Assembly (NCBI RefSeq): GCF_050433505.1
Contig: NZ_JBNPXC010000001.1
Coordinates: 434,001 to 498,000 of the forward strand
Reading direction: 5' to 3'
From: Methanobacterium_D oryzae
GTDB taxonomy: Archaea; Methanobacteriota; Methanobacteria; Methanobacteriales; Methanobacteriaceae
DNA length: 64,000 nt
Shown: positions 1-7,852 of the stretch, piece by piece
Layout: the number at the start of each line of letters is the position of its first letter
Numbering within the stretch: the first letter of the stretch is position 1
Program-made: the position numbers and the translations under genes
Notes under the pieces: model-generated
What the model saw: only the letters and a program-made list of their open reading frames with translations
Databases searched by the model: none
Told to the model about the DNA's origin: nothing

Positions 1-1
1 G

Positions 2-679
2 GAAGTTGCAAATAATTTCCATAATGGAAATATGAAGTTAATTGAATGTGAAACTGTTGACTTGGAAGTACCTGAGGCAGAAATAATTATGGAAGGAAAA
101 CTTTTACCTCACGTAAGAGAACCAGAAGGGCCATTTGTAGATTTAACCGATACATACGATGTTATAAGGAATGAACCAATTATAGAGATTGATAAAATTC
201 ATTACAAAGAAAACCCTTATTATCATGCTATAATGCCTGCTGGATTTGAACACAGGCTTTTACAGGGACTTCCACAAGAGCCAAGAATATATAATGCAGT
301 TTTAAACACAGTCCCAACAGTTCAAAATGTCGTTTTAACAGAAGGAGGATGTTGTTGGCTTCACGCTGCAGTATCAATAAAAAAACAAACTCAAGGTGAT
401 GGAAAGAACGTTATAATGGCAGCTCTTGCAGCTCATCCATCATTGAAGCATGCTATTGTTGTTGATGAAGATATTGATATTTTTAATCCTGAAGATCTTG
501 AATATGCCATTGCAACAAGAGTTAAAGGCGATGAAGATATAATGATCGTGCCTGGAGCGAGAGGTTCTTCACTTGATCCATGTGCAACACCAGATGGTAC
601 AACTACAAAGGTTGGAGTAGATGCAACTAAACCTTTAGATAAAAAAGAGAAGTTTGAACGGGTTAGTTTTAGTGAATAA
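2..679 (+). CDS. UbiD-family decarboxylase, 3' part only
   Basis: The frame is open to the left edge of the window, so the gene starts outside it and about 225 residues are visible out of roughly 420 for archaeal members. UbiD enzymes decarboxylate unsaturated acids using prenylated flavin. The visible part carries the C-terminal hallmark DEDIDIFNPEDLEYAIATR followed by a conserved GARGSSLDPCA stretch. Archaea use one UbiD branch as the anhydromevalonate phosphate decarboxylase of the modified mevalonate pathway; a candidate small subunit of the preceding dehydratase lies at 47346-47762, but the C-terminus alone cannot say which paralogue this is. It converges with the radical SAM gene 23 bases downstream. 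Confidence 0.88.
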   Translation, partial: EVANNFHNGNMKLIECETVDLEVPEAEIIMEGKLLPHVREPEGPFVDLTDTYDVIRNEPIIEIDKIHYKENPYYHAIMPAGFEHRLLQGLPQEPRIYNAVLNTVPTVQNVVLTEGGCCWLHAAVSIKKQTQGDGKNVIMAALAAHPSLKHAIVVDEDIDIFNPEDLEYAIATRVKGDEDIMIVPGARGSSLDPCATPDGTTTKVGVDATKPLDKKEKFERVSFSE

Positions 680-702
680 TTTATTTAAAATTTTTCTAAT
701 TT

Positions 703-1710
703 TTAAGTTATGATGTTTAATGGGGCTTTACAGGTCGGACATCTCTTTTTCTCTTTAACCTCGTCACTTACAACGTCAAATCCATTTCGCTCTATAATAA
801 CTTTTCCACATTCTGGACAAAAGGTGCTTTCTTCACCACCAGTAGAAACATTTCCGATATATACATATTGCATTCCAGCTTCTTTAGCAATATTATAAGC
901 TCTTCTAAGAGATTCTACAGGTGTAGGCGGGAGCTGCCCTAATTCATAATATGGGAAAAATCTTGTAAAATGCAAAGGAACTTCTACTCCAGTTTCTTCA
1001 ACCATAAAATTCACTAAAGCTTTAATATCTTCCTCAGAGTCATTATAACCTGGAATAATTAGATTAGTTATTTCTATGTGAATTTTTTCATCATACATTC
1101 TTTTTATATTATCTAAAACGGGTTGAAGTCTTGCCTGACATAAATCAATATAAAATTTATCAGACATACCTTTTAAATCGATATTTGCAGCATCTAAATA
1201 TGGTTTAATCAAATCAAATGATTCTTCGCTCATATATCCATTGGTTACATAAACTGTTGCTATGTCTTCTTTTTTTGCAAGTTTAGCAGAATCATATGTG
1301 TATTCAAACCACATGGTGGGTTCATTATATGTCCATGCAATAGATTTACATCCATATTGTTTTGTAAGTCTTATAGCTTCTTCTGGAAGAATTTCACGAG
1401 TGGGAATCTCATCTAAATTTACTTGAGAAATATTCCAGTTCTGACAATGTTTACATCTAAAGTTACATCCAACTGATCCAAGTGAAAATACAGTTGATCC
1501 TGGATAAAAATGAAAAAGTGGCTTTTTTTCTATTGGATCAACAGCTACAGATGAAGCTGCTCCATAATTTAGAGCACAGAGTTTATCTCCTATATTTTCT
1601 CTCATACTGCAGAATCCTATATCCCCTTTTTTAATAACGCATCGCCTTTCACAAACCTTGCAGTTTAATTTATCTCCCACTTTAGCATATGTAAGGACTT
1701 CTTTTTTCAT
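703..1710 (-). CDS. amrS: AmrS-like radical SAM enzyme (AmmeMemoRadiSam system)
   Basis: A 335-residue radical SAM protein. The [4Fe-4S]-binding motif CNFRCKHC is at residues 82-89. It is preceded by four cysteines (17, 20, 24, 34) typical of the PflA-like branch that founds the AmmeMemoRadiSam group, and the C-terminus has two CxxC pairs (FCPEC, RCPTC) like a zinc ribbon. Family members are thought to act on a protein or nucleic-acid substrate with Memo and AMMECR1 proteins; neither partner lies in this window, so the role is family-level only. The start has ATG close behind a GGGGG-type purine-rich stretch. A 292-base gap separates it from thiL upstream, so it probably has its own promoter. 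Confidence 0.82.
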   Translation of the reverse strand: MKKEVLTYAKVGDKLNCKVCERRCVIKKGDIGFCSMRENIGDKLCALNYGAASSVAVDPIEKKPLFHFYPGSTVFSLGSVGCNFRCKHCQNWNISQVNLDEIPTREILPEEAIRLTKQYGCKSIAWTYNEPTMWFEYTYDSAKLAKKEDIATVYVTNGYMSEESFDLIKPYLDAANIDLKGMSDKFYIDLCQARLQPVLDNIKRMYDEKIHIEITNLIIPGYNDSEEDIKALVNFMVEETGVEVPLHFTRFFPYYELGQLPPTPVESLRRAYNIAKEAGMQYVYIGNVSTGGEESTFCPECGKVIIERNGFDVVSDEVKEKKRCPTCKAPLNIIT

Positions 1711-1864
1711 AATAAACCCCCTTAAAGAATTAAATTAAATTTAAGTCTAATAAATGTTAATTTGGTCTTTAAATTACGCATAAGTCCTAATATCCTCTAT
1801 TTTGTATGTAGTAAATTATGTTTAATTTGATATAAAAATAATTAGATAATTATTAAAAAAACTA

Positions 1865-1936
1865 TTTATATGGAAAAAATAGATTATTAGTGTTGGCATT
1901 CGAGTCCATTTCAAACCTCAAATTTGAATGCCAACC
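1865..1936 (+). other. TATA-like box plus strong isolated stem-loop (candidate small RNA)
   Basis: The gap between amrS and thiL holds a perfect 10-bp inverted repeat, GTTGGCATTC (1892-1901) and GAATGCCAAC (1926-1935), with a 24-base loop. It is unusually GC-rich for its surroundings. A TATA-like sequence (TTTATAT, 1865-1871) lies about 26 bases upstream of the left arm, which is normal archaeal spacing to a transcription start, so an RNA could begin at the base of the stem. Both flanking genes point left, so on the plus strand this would be a free-standing transcript. It may instead be a leader or terminator structure on the minus strand. Confidence 0.3.
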
Positions 1937-2002
1937 ATTAAACTTATTTATATTCAAATATCCTCAAAATAATGCAAATTAACATAAATTTTAATTTTAA
2001 AT

Positions 2003-3016
2003 CTATTTGGTTAAGTGCTCATAACCTTGGGGCTTCAAAACACTTTGTGTTCCATCTTTATTTACAATTATAATTTTGCCAGAAGATGTTACTTTCCCTA
2101 TTTTAAATATGGGGACTTTATCATTAATTCGCTTAAATTCATCTTTTTGAATTGTTAAAAGTAATTCAAAATCTTCTCCATAGTATAAAATAAAATCTAA
2201 GGGCTCTTTACCTGTTTTTTGTGCAACTTCAAGAACTTCATTTTCCATTGGAATCATTTCTTCATAAATGGATATTCCAATTCCATAACTACTTGCATCA
2301 ACTATTTCTCCTATTTCACTTGCAAGGCCGTCTGTTATATCAGTTGCAGAAGTAATAGCACTCGTTTCTGCAAGTAAAATTCCTTCTTCTGATTTTGCTT
2401 CTGGATCCAGTGCATATTTCAATAATTTTTCTTTAACTTTAAAATCAATATCTAAATTATTGAATAATACTTGAAATCCTGCAGCTGCAAGTCCAAGAGG
2501 TCCAGTAATGGCAACGACATCGCCAGGTTTTGCCCCATCCTTCATTAACACATCTTTTTTATTAACTATTCCTAAACATGTTCCACAGAGGGTTAATTCT
2601 GAGGACTCATTGGTATCTCCACCAATAAGCGTCATATTATAATTTAAACAGCCCTCAGTGATTCCATCCATTAAACTATCAAAATCATCAAGAAGCATAT
2701 CTTTTGGTAGGCCTATCGAAACAATAATACCTATTGCTTTAGCCCCCATTGCAGCTAAATCACTCACGTTTACGGTAATTAATTTTTTTCCTATCTGGTG
2801 AGGAGTCATTTCATCAGGAAAATGAGTAGATTTAAAAAGCATGTCTGAAGTTGCAACTAAATAGTTATCTCCAAAATTAATAAGTGCGGCATCATCATTT
2901 AAACTTTTAAAAGAAAGATTATCAAAAAAGGAAGAATTAATTAAGTTTTTATTTGTTTTTTTAAGGATTCTTTTTATTAATCCTTTTTCCCCAATATCAG
3001 AAACTTTAAGGGGCAT
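2003..3016 (-). CDS. thiL: Thiamine-monophosphate kinase
   Basis: ThiL phosphorylates thiamine monophosphate to thiamine diphosphate, the last step of cofactor synthesis, in the cytoplasm. The 337-residue length fits the family. The PurM/ThiL-type sequence is clear: an N-terminal SLNDDAALIN segment, the nucleotide- and metal-binding stretch SDMLFKSTHFPDEMTP with VNVSDLAAMGAKA, then GGDTNES, and a later SATDITDGLASEIGE motif. The gene is 37 bases downstream of cfbA and may be cotranscribed with it and the DUF35 gene; the link looks positional rather than one pathway. Confidence 0.93.
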   Translation of the reverse strand: MPLKVSDIGEKGLIKRILKKTNKNLINSSFFDNLSFKSLNDDAALINFGDNYLVATSDMLFKSTHFPDEMTPHQIGKKLITVNVSDLAAMGAKAIGIIVSIGLPKDMLLDDFDSLMDGITEGCLNYNMTLIGGDTNESSELTLCGTCLGIVNKKDVLMKDGAKPGDVVAITGPLGLAAAGFQVLFNNLDIDFKVKEKLLKYALDPEAKSEEGILLAETSAITSATDITDGLASEIGEIVDASSYGIGISIYEEMIPMENEVLEVAQKTGKEPLDFILYYGEDFELLLTIQKDEFKRINDKVPIFKIGKVTSSGKIIIVNKDGTQSVLKPQGYEHLTK

Positions 3017-3053
3017 TTTTAAAACCTATCAATTTATTAAATAAAAAGAAAAG

Positions 3054-3506
3054 TTAAAGGGCACTGGTAACCCTGTCATCTATTATAGATACAAGTCTTG
3101 CATCGGCACCAAGTGGCTCAGTATAGATTATTTCACCATCAAATTCAATTTCTTCATGTTCCTCTTCTTCGTGATGGCTGTGATCGTGTCCATGTCCGTG
3201 TGAATGTTCATGACCGTCATCTAAACCAAGAATATGTGGAATGTCCTGCTTTGTGTGGACTCCGTGAGCTAAAAAGACTGGTGTTACAATGATTTTTTCC
3301 ACTCCTTGTTTTGCTAAGCTATTTATTGCTGCAGGTATTGAAGGTTTGTTCATATTCATGAATCCAACTTCAACAATGTAATCAGAATTTTGTCTGTACA
3401 TTTCACCGAGTTTGCTTACAACATCCTGTCCGTATGGAAGTCTGCTTCCATGACCTACAAGTAATACGCCTATTTTAGCAGTTTTTGAGTCTGAATTTGT
3501 ATCCAT
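3054..3506 (-). CDS. cfbA: Sirohydrochlorin cobalto/nickelochelatase CfbA with His-rich insert
   Basis: This small class II chelatase (150 residues) inserts nickel into sirohydrochlorin for coenzyme F430, and can insert cobalt for corrinoids. The catalytic histidines are in LLVGHGSR (H19) and FLAHGVHTKQDIP (H81). Residues 99-117 form a striking histidine- and acid-rich loop (HEHSHGHGHDHSHHEEEEHEE region) between the two halves of the fold; such loops occur in some methanogen homologues and probably buffer metal. The start codon lies 32 bases inside the upstream DUF35 gene, suggesting translational coupling. The N-terminal ten residues before KIGVLLVGHG are not conserved family sequence, but no other in-frame ATG lies nearer the conserved core. 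Confidence 0.93.
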   Translation of the reverse strand: MDTNSDSKTAKIGVLLVGHGSRLPYGQDVVSKLGEMYRQNSDYIVEVGFMNMNKPSIPAAINSLAKQGVEKIIVTPVFLAHGVHTKQDIPHILGLDDGHEHSHGHGHDHSHHEEEEHEEIEFDGEIIYTEPLGADARLVSIIDDRVTSAL

Positions 3507-3876
3507 ATGATATCACTCCATCGTCGCCTTCTTCTTTTATTTTTCTAAATACCATTTCGACTTCATCGCCTATTTCAACATCTTCTGGATTACAATCAAC
3601 TATTTGAGATGTTATTTTTGCTCCTTCTTCAAGTTCAATTATTGCCACTACGTAAGGAGCGATAGTTTTGAATTCATCTGTAGGGGTATTAATAACAGAA
3701 TAAGTATGGATTTTTCCTTTGCCCTTAAATTGGATATCTTCTAATTCTCCTTTTCTTCTGCATTCTGGGCAAATGACTCTTTTTGGGAAAAAAACAGTTC
3801 CACATTGTGAACATTTTGATCCAATAAGACTGTATCGCTGTGGGATATGACGCCACGCTCTAACTATATCTTTCAT
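3475..3876 (-). CDS. DUF35 zinc-ribbon/OB-fold protein
   Basis: A 133-residue protein with an N-terminal rubredoxin-like zinc ribbon (CSQCG then CPECR, residues about 22-41) and a C-terminal OB-fold (residues 45-133). In archaea DUF35 proteins commonly form a channel complex with acetoacetyl-CoA thiolase and HMG-CoA synthase at the entry to the mevalonate pathway. Those two genes are not adjacent here, so this may be the pathway member encoded away from its partners or a paralogue serving another acyl-CoA enzyme. It overlaps the cfbA start by 32 bases and is the first gene of a minus-strand group with cfbA and thiL. Confidence 0.85.
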   Translation of the reverse strand: MKDIVRAWRHIPQRYSLIGSKCSQCGTVFFPKRVICPECRRKGELEDIQFKGKGKIHTYSVINTPTDEFKTIAPYVVAIIELEEGAKITSQIVDCNPEDVEIGDEVEMVFRKIKEEGDDGVISYGYKFRLKNC

Positions 3877-4371
3877 TTAATTTCCTCCATTACAATATAA
3901 CTTTTTTAAGAAGTTAATCAGATCGATTAATTTAATTATAAAAATTAAACATGTAAAATCTAATGTTTTTTATGATCTATTTATAAATATGCATTGCAAT
4001 TTTTGGTCTGAGTATAATTAAATCCTTTGGGTTTCACCTGTTTAATGGCTAATTATATAATTAATTATATTTTGTTAAATTAGTAATAAGCGATATTTTA
4101 AGATGTATTTGTTATAGAATTATAATTAATTTTTTGTATATACTAAAATAATGGATAATATTAACATAAATTAATTTAATGATGTGATTAGATTAATATT
4201 GTGAGTAATTTCACATAACTATATTTTAAAATTAATACTTAGTGAAATTTAGATATATATGAATAAGAATAAATTTAATAATACTTTATTTACATTAATG
4301 TAATACGATAGAAATTAATATATAGATATGAATTAGATATTGAGTTATATAATAAAATTTTATTAGTTAAG
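3877..4371. other. 495-bp AT-rich divergent intergenic region
   Basis: This region separates the minus-strand DUF35 group from the plus-strand prepilin operon and must hold both promoters. It is extremely AT-rich. A symmetrical TATA-like ATTTATAAAT lies near 3979-3988, about 100 bases upstream of the DUF35 start. I see no convincing small gene, no strong hairpin and no ribosome binding site. The length suggests a long pilin leader or upstream regulatory sites. Confidence 0.5.
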
Positions 4372-4791
4372 ATGATAGATATGGATCAAAAAGGACAAGC
4401 ATCAGTGGATTTAATTTTCGCAACGCTAATCCTAATTATATTAGCTTCATCAGTGGTTAATGGAGTATCTAATAATATTGATGTGGCTCAAAATGCTGAA
4501 ATTGCAAAAGCTAAGGTATTATCGGATAGTATGGCAAGATCAATTAATTCAGTTTATTCCAGTGGTGAAGGGCAATGTTTAGTTGTTGATCTTCCTGGAG
4601 ATTTTAACTATACTTTAACGGTTAGTAATTCAAACTCAAGTTCACTAGTTTCTGTATTTTACAAAGATAAAACAATTATTTCATATATAATTCCTAATGG
4701 TTCAAATATTCAACAAACAAATATGTATCCAAATGAAACATATAATATAACTAACAATAATGGAATTATTACATTTACAAAGTTGAGCTGA
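4372..4791 (+). CDS. Type IV prepilin-like protein with class III signal peptide
   Basis: The N-terminus DQKGQASVDLIFATL is a class III (archaeal EppA-type) prepilin signal: a short charged leader ending in KG, a glutamine at +1, a serine, and an acidic residue (Asp rather than the usual Glu) at +5, then about 18 hydrophobic residues. Cleavage between G and Q is expected, leaving a pilin of about 130 residues whose helix anchors it until assembly. The rest is Ser/Asn/Thr-rich, as in surface proteins. First of five prepilin-like genes in a row, 4 bases before the next. Start is either this ATG or the one at 4381; neither has a clear ribosome binding site. Confidence 0.8.
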   Translation: MIDMDQKGQASVDLIFATLILIILASSVVNGVSNNIDVAQNAEIAKAKVLSDSMARSINSVYSSGEGQCLVVDLPGDFNYTLTVSNSNSSSLVSVFYKDKTIISYIIPNGSNIQQTNMYPNETYNITNNNGIITFTKLS

Positions 4792-4795
4792 TAGT

Positions 4796-5185
4796 GTGGT
4801 AAATGATTCTAAAGGACAAATTTCATTAGAATTGGTACTTCTAATTGGATTAGTATTTGTTATTGTAATGGCTATTGCTCCATATATTGGGGAAAACATT
4901 GAATTAAATCAAGTTATGAGTGCAGCAAGAATGGGATTTATCAATGCATCAAATGATATTGCATATAATGGCACGGGTAACGCTATTCAATTTAAGAATA
5001 TGACATTTAACAATGGTACAATTAAATTAACATTCTATAGTAAAAAAGAATTAACTCAAGATAACATTGATTATATCCAAAGCAGAACGTTAAATGAAAT
5101 TAGTAAAATGTTAAATACAAATGTAACAAACGGTAGTGTTAAAGGTAGATACACATATACACTTATATTAAATAATGTGGTTTAA
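4796..5185 (+). CDS. Type IV prepilin-like protein, canonical class III signal
   Basis: Of the five, this has the most canonical class III signal: SKGQISLELVLLIGLVFVI, with Gln at +1, Ser at +3 and Glu at +5, followed by a hydrophobic helix. The length is 129 residues with a GTG start; mature protein about 123 residues. The downstream part is Asn-rich with possible N-glycosylation sequons (for example NMT, NGT, NVT). It is probably the major or structural subunit of this cluster, since the Glu at +5 is what assembly of archaeal type IV pili normally needs; that is inference. Its stop overlaps the first possible start of the following gene. Confidence 0.82.
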   Translation: MVNDSKGQISLELVLLIGLVFVIVMAIAPYIGENIELNQVMSAARMGFINASNDIAYNGTGNAIQFKNMTFNNGTIKLTFYSKKELTQDNIDYIQSRTLNEISKMLNTNVTNGSVKGRYTYTLILNNVV

Positions 5186-5196
5186 TGGGTGGATTT

Positions 5197-5595
5197 ATGG
5201 ATGATAAAGGTTTTATATTTACAGTAGATTCGGTTTTAATGTTAATTCCAATTTTTATAATTATAGTAGCTGTATCTAACATCAACATTACAGTTCCATA
5301 CGAATCACCATATTATAATGTACAAGATGCTTTAGACACGCTTTATTACTCAGATGTAAATGCATCAGTGGTGAATAATTTATCCATGGGGAATATAGAC
5401 GCTGCAAGATATGCTGCAAATAATCTTAAAGTGTTTAAATCATTTAATGCCCCGTATGTTCTTAATTATACTATTAATAATGGTATAGAACAGAATCTTG
5501 TTCCTTTAAATAGTACAGTAAACTCAAATGCAGTAGTATCATGTGCCAGAAAAAAGAATGGTAATGTTACATTAATACTTTATATGTGGAGATAA
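5197..5595 (+). CDS. Prepilin-like protein (DDKGF type)
   Basis: The protein starts MDDKGFIFTVDSVLMLIPIF: a short acidic leader ending in KG, then a hydrophobic helix with an Asp at +6. The same pattern recurs in the gene at 6263 (MDDRGFLFTSD), so both probably belong to one minor-pilin-like family with Phe instead of Gln after the glycine. I chose the ATG at 5197 because a GGGTGG ribosome binding site precedes it at good spacing and because it matches the sister gene; an ATG at 5185 overlaps the previous stop. The protein is 132 residues. Processing by a prepilin peptidase is plausible but less certain than for the two upstream genes. Confidence 0.72.
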   Translation: MDDKGFIFTVDSVLMLIPIFIIIVAVSNINITVPYESPYYNVQDALDTLYYSDVNASVVNNLSMGNIDAARYAANNLKVFKSFNAPYVLNYTINNGIEQNLVPLNSTVNSNAVVSCARKKNGNVTLILYMWR

Positions 5596-5596
5596 A

Positions 5597-6244
5597 ATGC
5601 GAAAGGATGAAAAAGGATATGTAATGTCTGGAATTGGGTTTTTACTATTAATTCCTGTAATTATACTTATCCCATTGGCTTTATCTGTACAGGATCAAAG
5701 CGCAGATATTCCTACTACATTTGTTAAATCAGATACGGTCTTTCAAACCCTTAAAAGCATCCAAAATGACATTAATGACAAAGCTAATAATTTAAAGAAT
5801 AGTATTAGCAAAAAAACGTTTAATGATCCTTCAGATCTTGCAAAATGTATAAGTGTATTTTATAATGGTACGACAGAAGATGTTTATAAGGATACTTATG
5901 TTGGTACTGTTGATTCAATTAGCATATCTCCGGCTTCGTCTAATCATTTGGTTATGGATTCTAATAGCGGAATTATACCTTTAAAAAATGGAATTGAAAT
6001 AACCTATTCTTATGTTAATAAGACCACATTAGGTACAATAGGGAACAATAATACAGTTTATGTTTACAACATGAATATAACTGCTAATATGAATATGGAT
6101 ATTAAGAAATTAAACGTAGGAAATCATCAAAATTTTAATGTTGCGTATACACCAGTTATATTTTATATAAATAATAATACTAATACGGCTACATTTTTCA
6201 GTAATTTACAAAATATTTTAGAAAGTTATAATATTTGTTTATAA
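5597..6244 (+). CDS. Prepilin-like secreted protein
   Basis: A 215-residue protein whose N-terminus MRKDEKGYVMSGIGFLLLIP again has a charged leader ending in KG and then a hydrophobic stretch of about 20 residues. No acidic residue is at +5 or +6, so it may be a pseudopilin-like tip or membrane-anchored protein rather than a filament subunit. The exterior part is long, Asn/Thr/Ser-rich and has several sequons. It starts one base after the preceding stop, so translational coupling is likely. I do not recognise a named family beyond the N-terminal signature. Confidence 0.7.
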   Translation: MRKDEKGYVMSGIGFLLLIPVIILIPLALSVQDQSADIPTTFVKSDTVFQTLKSIQNDINDKANNLKNSISKKTFNDPSDLAKCISVFYNGTTEDVYKDTYVGTVDSISISPASSNHLVMDSNSGIIPLKNGIEITYSYVNKTTLGTIGNNNTVYVYNMNITANMNMDIKKLNVGNHQNFNVAYTPVIFYINNNTNTATFFSNLQNILESYNICL

Positions 6245-6262
6245 CAAATTAGGAGCTTATAA

Positions 6263-7327
6263 ATGGACGATAGAGGATTTTTATTTACATCAGATTTATT
6301 ATTATCTTTGATAATAGTAACTGTAGCTATGGGGATTGCTATAGGCCAATTTGATGCTTTAAATTACCAGATGCAAGATTTCACTGGGCGACAGAGTTTA
6401 GATAGAACAGTAAATGATGCTGCAGATTACATAATAAAAACATCTGGAAACCCTTCCAATTGGAATGAAATTAAGCCTGTAATATCTAGTTCACTTCCAG
6501 GATTGGCTTATATGTCTAATATTGGGCCTAATAATAATTATCTTAATCCTAAAAAAATGTCAATTTTAAATAGCAATCCAAATTTACTTTATAACCTTGT
6601 ACATACCCAAAATTATAAATTACTCATAACTAGGGCAGATACTGGTCAAAAAATCCTTGAAATTACAAGTCCAAATCCTACAACATCACTTGCAAACGCT
6701 AAAGAAGTGGCAGTAGCAAATAGAACCGTTGTTATAGTTACTAATCAAACAGCTTTTAGTATGAACGATTTAATGCATATTAATCCGGGCCATCCTAGTA
6801 ATGATAATGGATTTATATGGTTTAATAAAAGTGGAGACAGCGATTATGTAGGGCCAGGAAATGTTACTACAGCACAAAATGTTAATTCTAGTTTTTACAT
6901 TTCTTTAGAAACTCTAGAAGATTATGATTTTTACATTTATATTGATGAAAACTACGCTACTCAAGGAAGTCCAATAAATGTCATAAAATATGGTTTTACG
7001 GATGGGGACGCTGTAGTAAATGGGACTTATGGCCCTCTAGATGATAAGAATCGAGATACAGCAATTAGTAAGGAATTAGATGCAATTTATCATCCTGGAG
7101 GATGGCAAAGCTTGCCTGATACAGATTCAGGAAGTTTACTTCTGGTTAATGAGGATATAAAAAGTGCTTTACAATATTATAATGATCCAGAGGGAGATTT
7201 AAAATTTTGGGTCTCCGTTAAATCTAATCCACAAGCAACATTATCATTATCATTGGTACAAGTTAATAAAGGACAAGCTCCGTTCCAGAAAATCCCTGCA
7301 AAATTAGTCCTCACCGTTTGGGAATAA
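6263..7327 (+). CDS. Large prepilin-like surface protein (DDRGF type)
   Basis: At 354 residues this is the largest and last of the cluster. The N-terminus MDDRGFLFTSDLLLSLIIVTV matches the gene at 5197 in leader length, the RG junction and the Asp at +6. A globular exterior domain of more than 300 residues follows, with several sequons and a Trp/Asp-rich central part (residues about 185-290). Large minor pilins of this sort often cap the filament or bind a surface; that role is inference. It has a purine-rich ribosome binding site (AGGAG) 7 bases before the ATG. No motor ATPase, platform protein or peptidase gene is nearby, so the machinery must be elsewhere. Confidence 0.72.
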   Translation: MDDRGFLFTSDLLLSLIIVTVAMGIAIGQFDALNYQMQDFTGRQSLDRTVNDAADYIIKTSGNPSNWNEIKPVISSSLPGLAYMSNIGPNNNYLNPKKMSILNSNPNLLYNLVHTQNYKLLITRADTGQKILEITSPNPTTSLANAKEVAVANRTVVIVTNQTAFSMNDLMHINPGHPSNDNGFIWFNKSGDSDYVGPGNVTTAQNVNSSFYISLETLEDYDFYIYIDENYATQGSPINVIKYGFTDGDAVVNGTYGPLDDKNRDTAISKELDAIYHPGGWQSLPDTDSGSLLLVNEDIKSALQYYNDPEGDLKFWVSVKSNPQATLSLSLVQVNKGQAPFQKIPAKLVLTVWE

Positions 7328-7465
7328 ATTATGGGCAAGAAACATCAAAAAGACAGATTATTGTAATTAAATCAATCTATTTTAATAATTTTAACGGTTT
7401 ATATTAAAAAGAAATATATCTATTACTTTGAAGAGTATAGATTATAGATATGCGGGTTTTGGAAT

Positions 7466-7618
7466 TTAATCTAATAGCCAACCCTCAAAATGCACTACTT
7501 CTCTAAAAACATTTCCACAACTTCCACATATCCATTGATCTTCAATTTCATCGCCTGTTATGAATCTACTTATATAATGCATTTTTTTTGTATCTTCACA
7601 TCTTGGACATTCCGGCAT
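7466..7618 (-). CDS. Mini zinc-ribbon protein, copy 1
   Basis: A 50-residue protein starting MPECPRCEDTKKMHY and continuing to WICGSCGNVFREVV. Two CxxC knuckles (C4/C7 and C31/C34) predict one structural zinc site. It is a tandem paralogue of the gene at 7709-7852; the CPRCED, HYIS and CGSCGNVFRE stretches are shared. The ATG follows a purine-rich GGTGGGATT sequence. Such small zinc ribbons are common in archaea and may bind nucleic acid or a protein partner; no function can be assigned. It lies convergent to the end of the prepilin operon. Confidence 0.72.
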   Translation of the reverse strand: MPECPRCEDTKKMHYISRFITGDEIEDQWICGSCGNVFREVVHFEGWLLD

Positions 7619-7708
7619 TTAATCCCACCTAGATTTTTTAAGTTAATTAATCATGAAAATTAATTTTCACTTGGTAAACCTTAGAAAAGATTATTTTAAA
7701 ATCTATTA

Positions 7709-7852
7709 TTACCAACCATCATGATCTAAAACTTCTCTAAAAACATTTCCACAACTTCCGCAGATACATTGAAATTCCAAGCAAAAATCTGTCGTGAATT
7801 TGCTTATATAATGAATTTTTTCTGTATCTTCACATCTTGGGCATTCTGGCAA
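7709..7852 (-). CDS. Mini zinc-ribbon protein, copy 2 (TTG start)
   Basis: A 47-residue paralogue of the downstream gene, with CPRC at residues 4-7 and CGSC at 31-34, plus extra cysteines at 24 and 29 that the other copy lacks. The likely start is TTG, because a GGGATT ribosome binding site lies just upstream and the aligned Met-Pro-Glu of copy 1 corresponds to TTG-Pro-Glu here. The gene ends with a short HDGW tail. The gap to copy 1 is 90 bases. The extra cysteine pair suggests a changed metal site or redox behaviour; this is inference from sequence alone. Confidence 0.65.
   Translation of the reverse strand: MPECPRCEDTEKIHYISKFTTDFCLEFQCICGSCGNVFREVLDHDGW

Noticed and set aside
3098..3292. 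Plus-strand histidine-rich frame at the cfbA locus
   Set aside because: It is the antisense of the His/Glu-rich cfbA loop, which produces open complementary frames by composition.
7331..7366. 11-codon frame (MGKKHQKDRLL) just after the prepilin operon
   Set aside because: Too short and no ribosome binding site beyond the preceding gene's stop; no supporting evidence.
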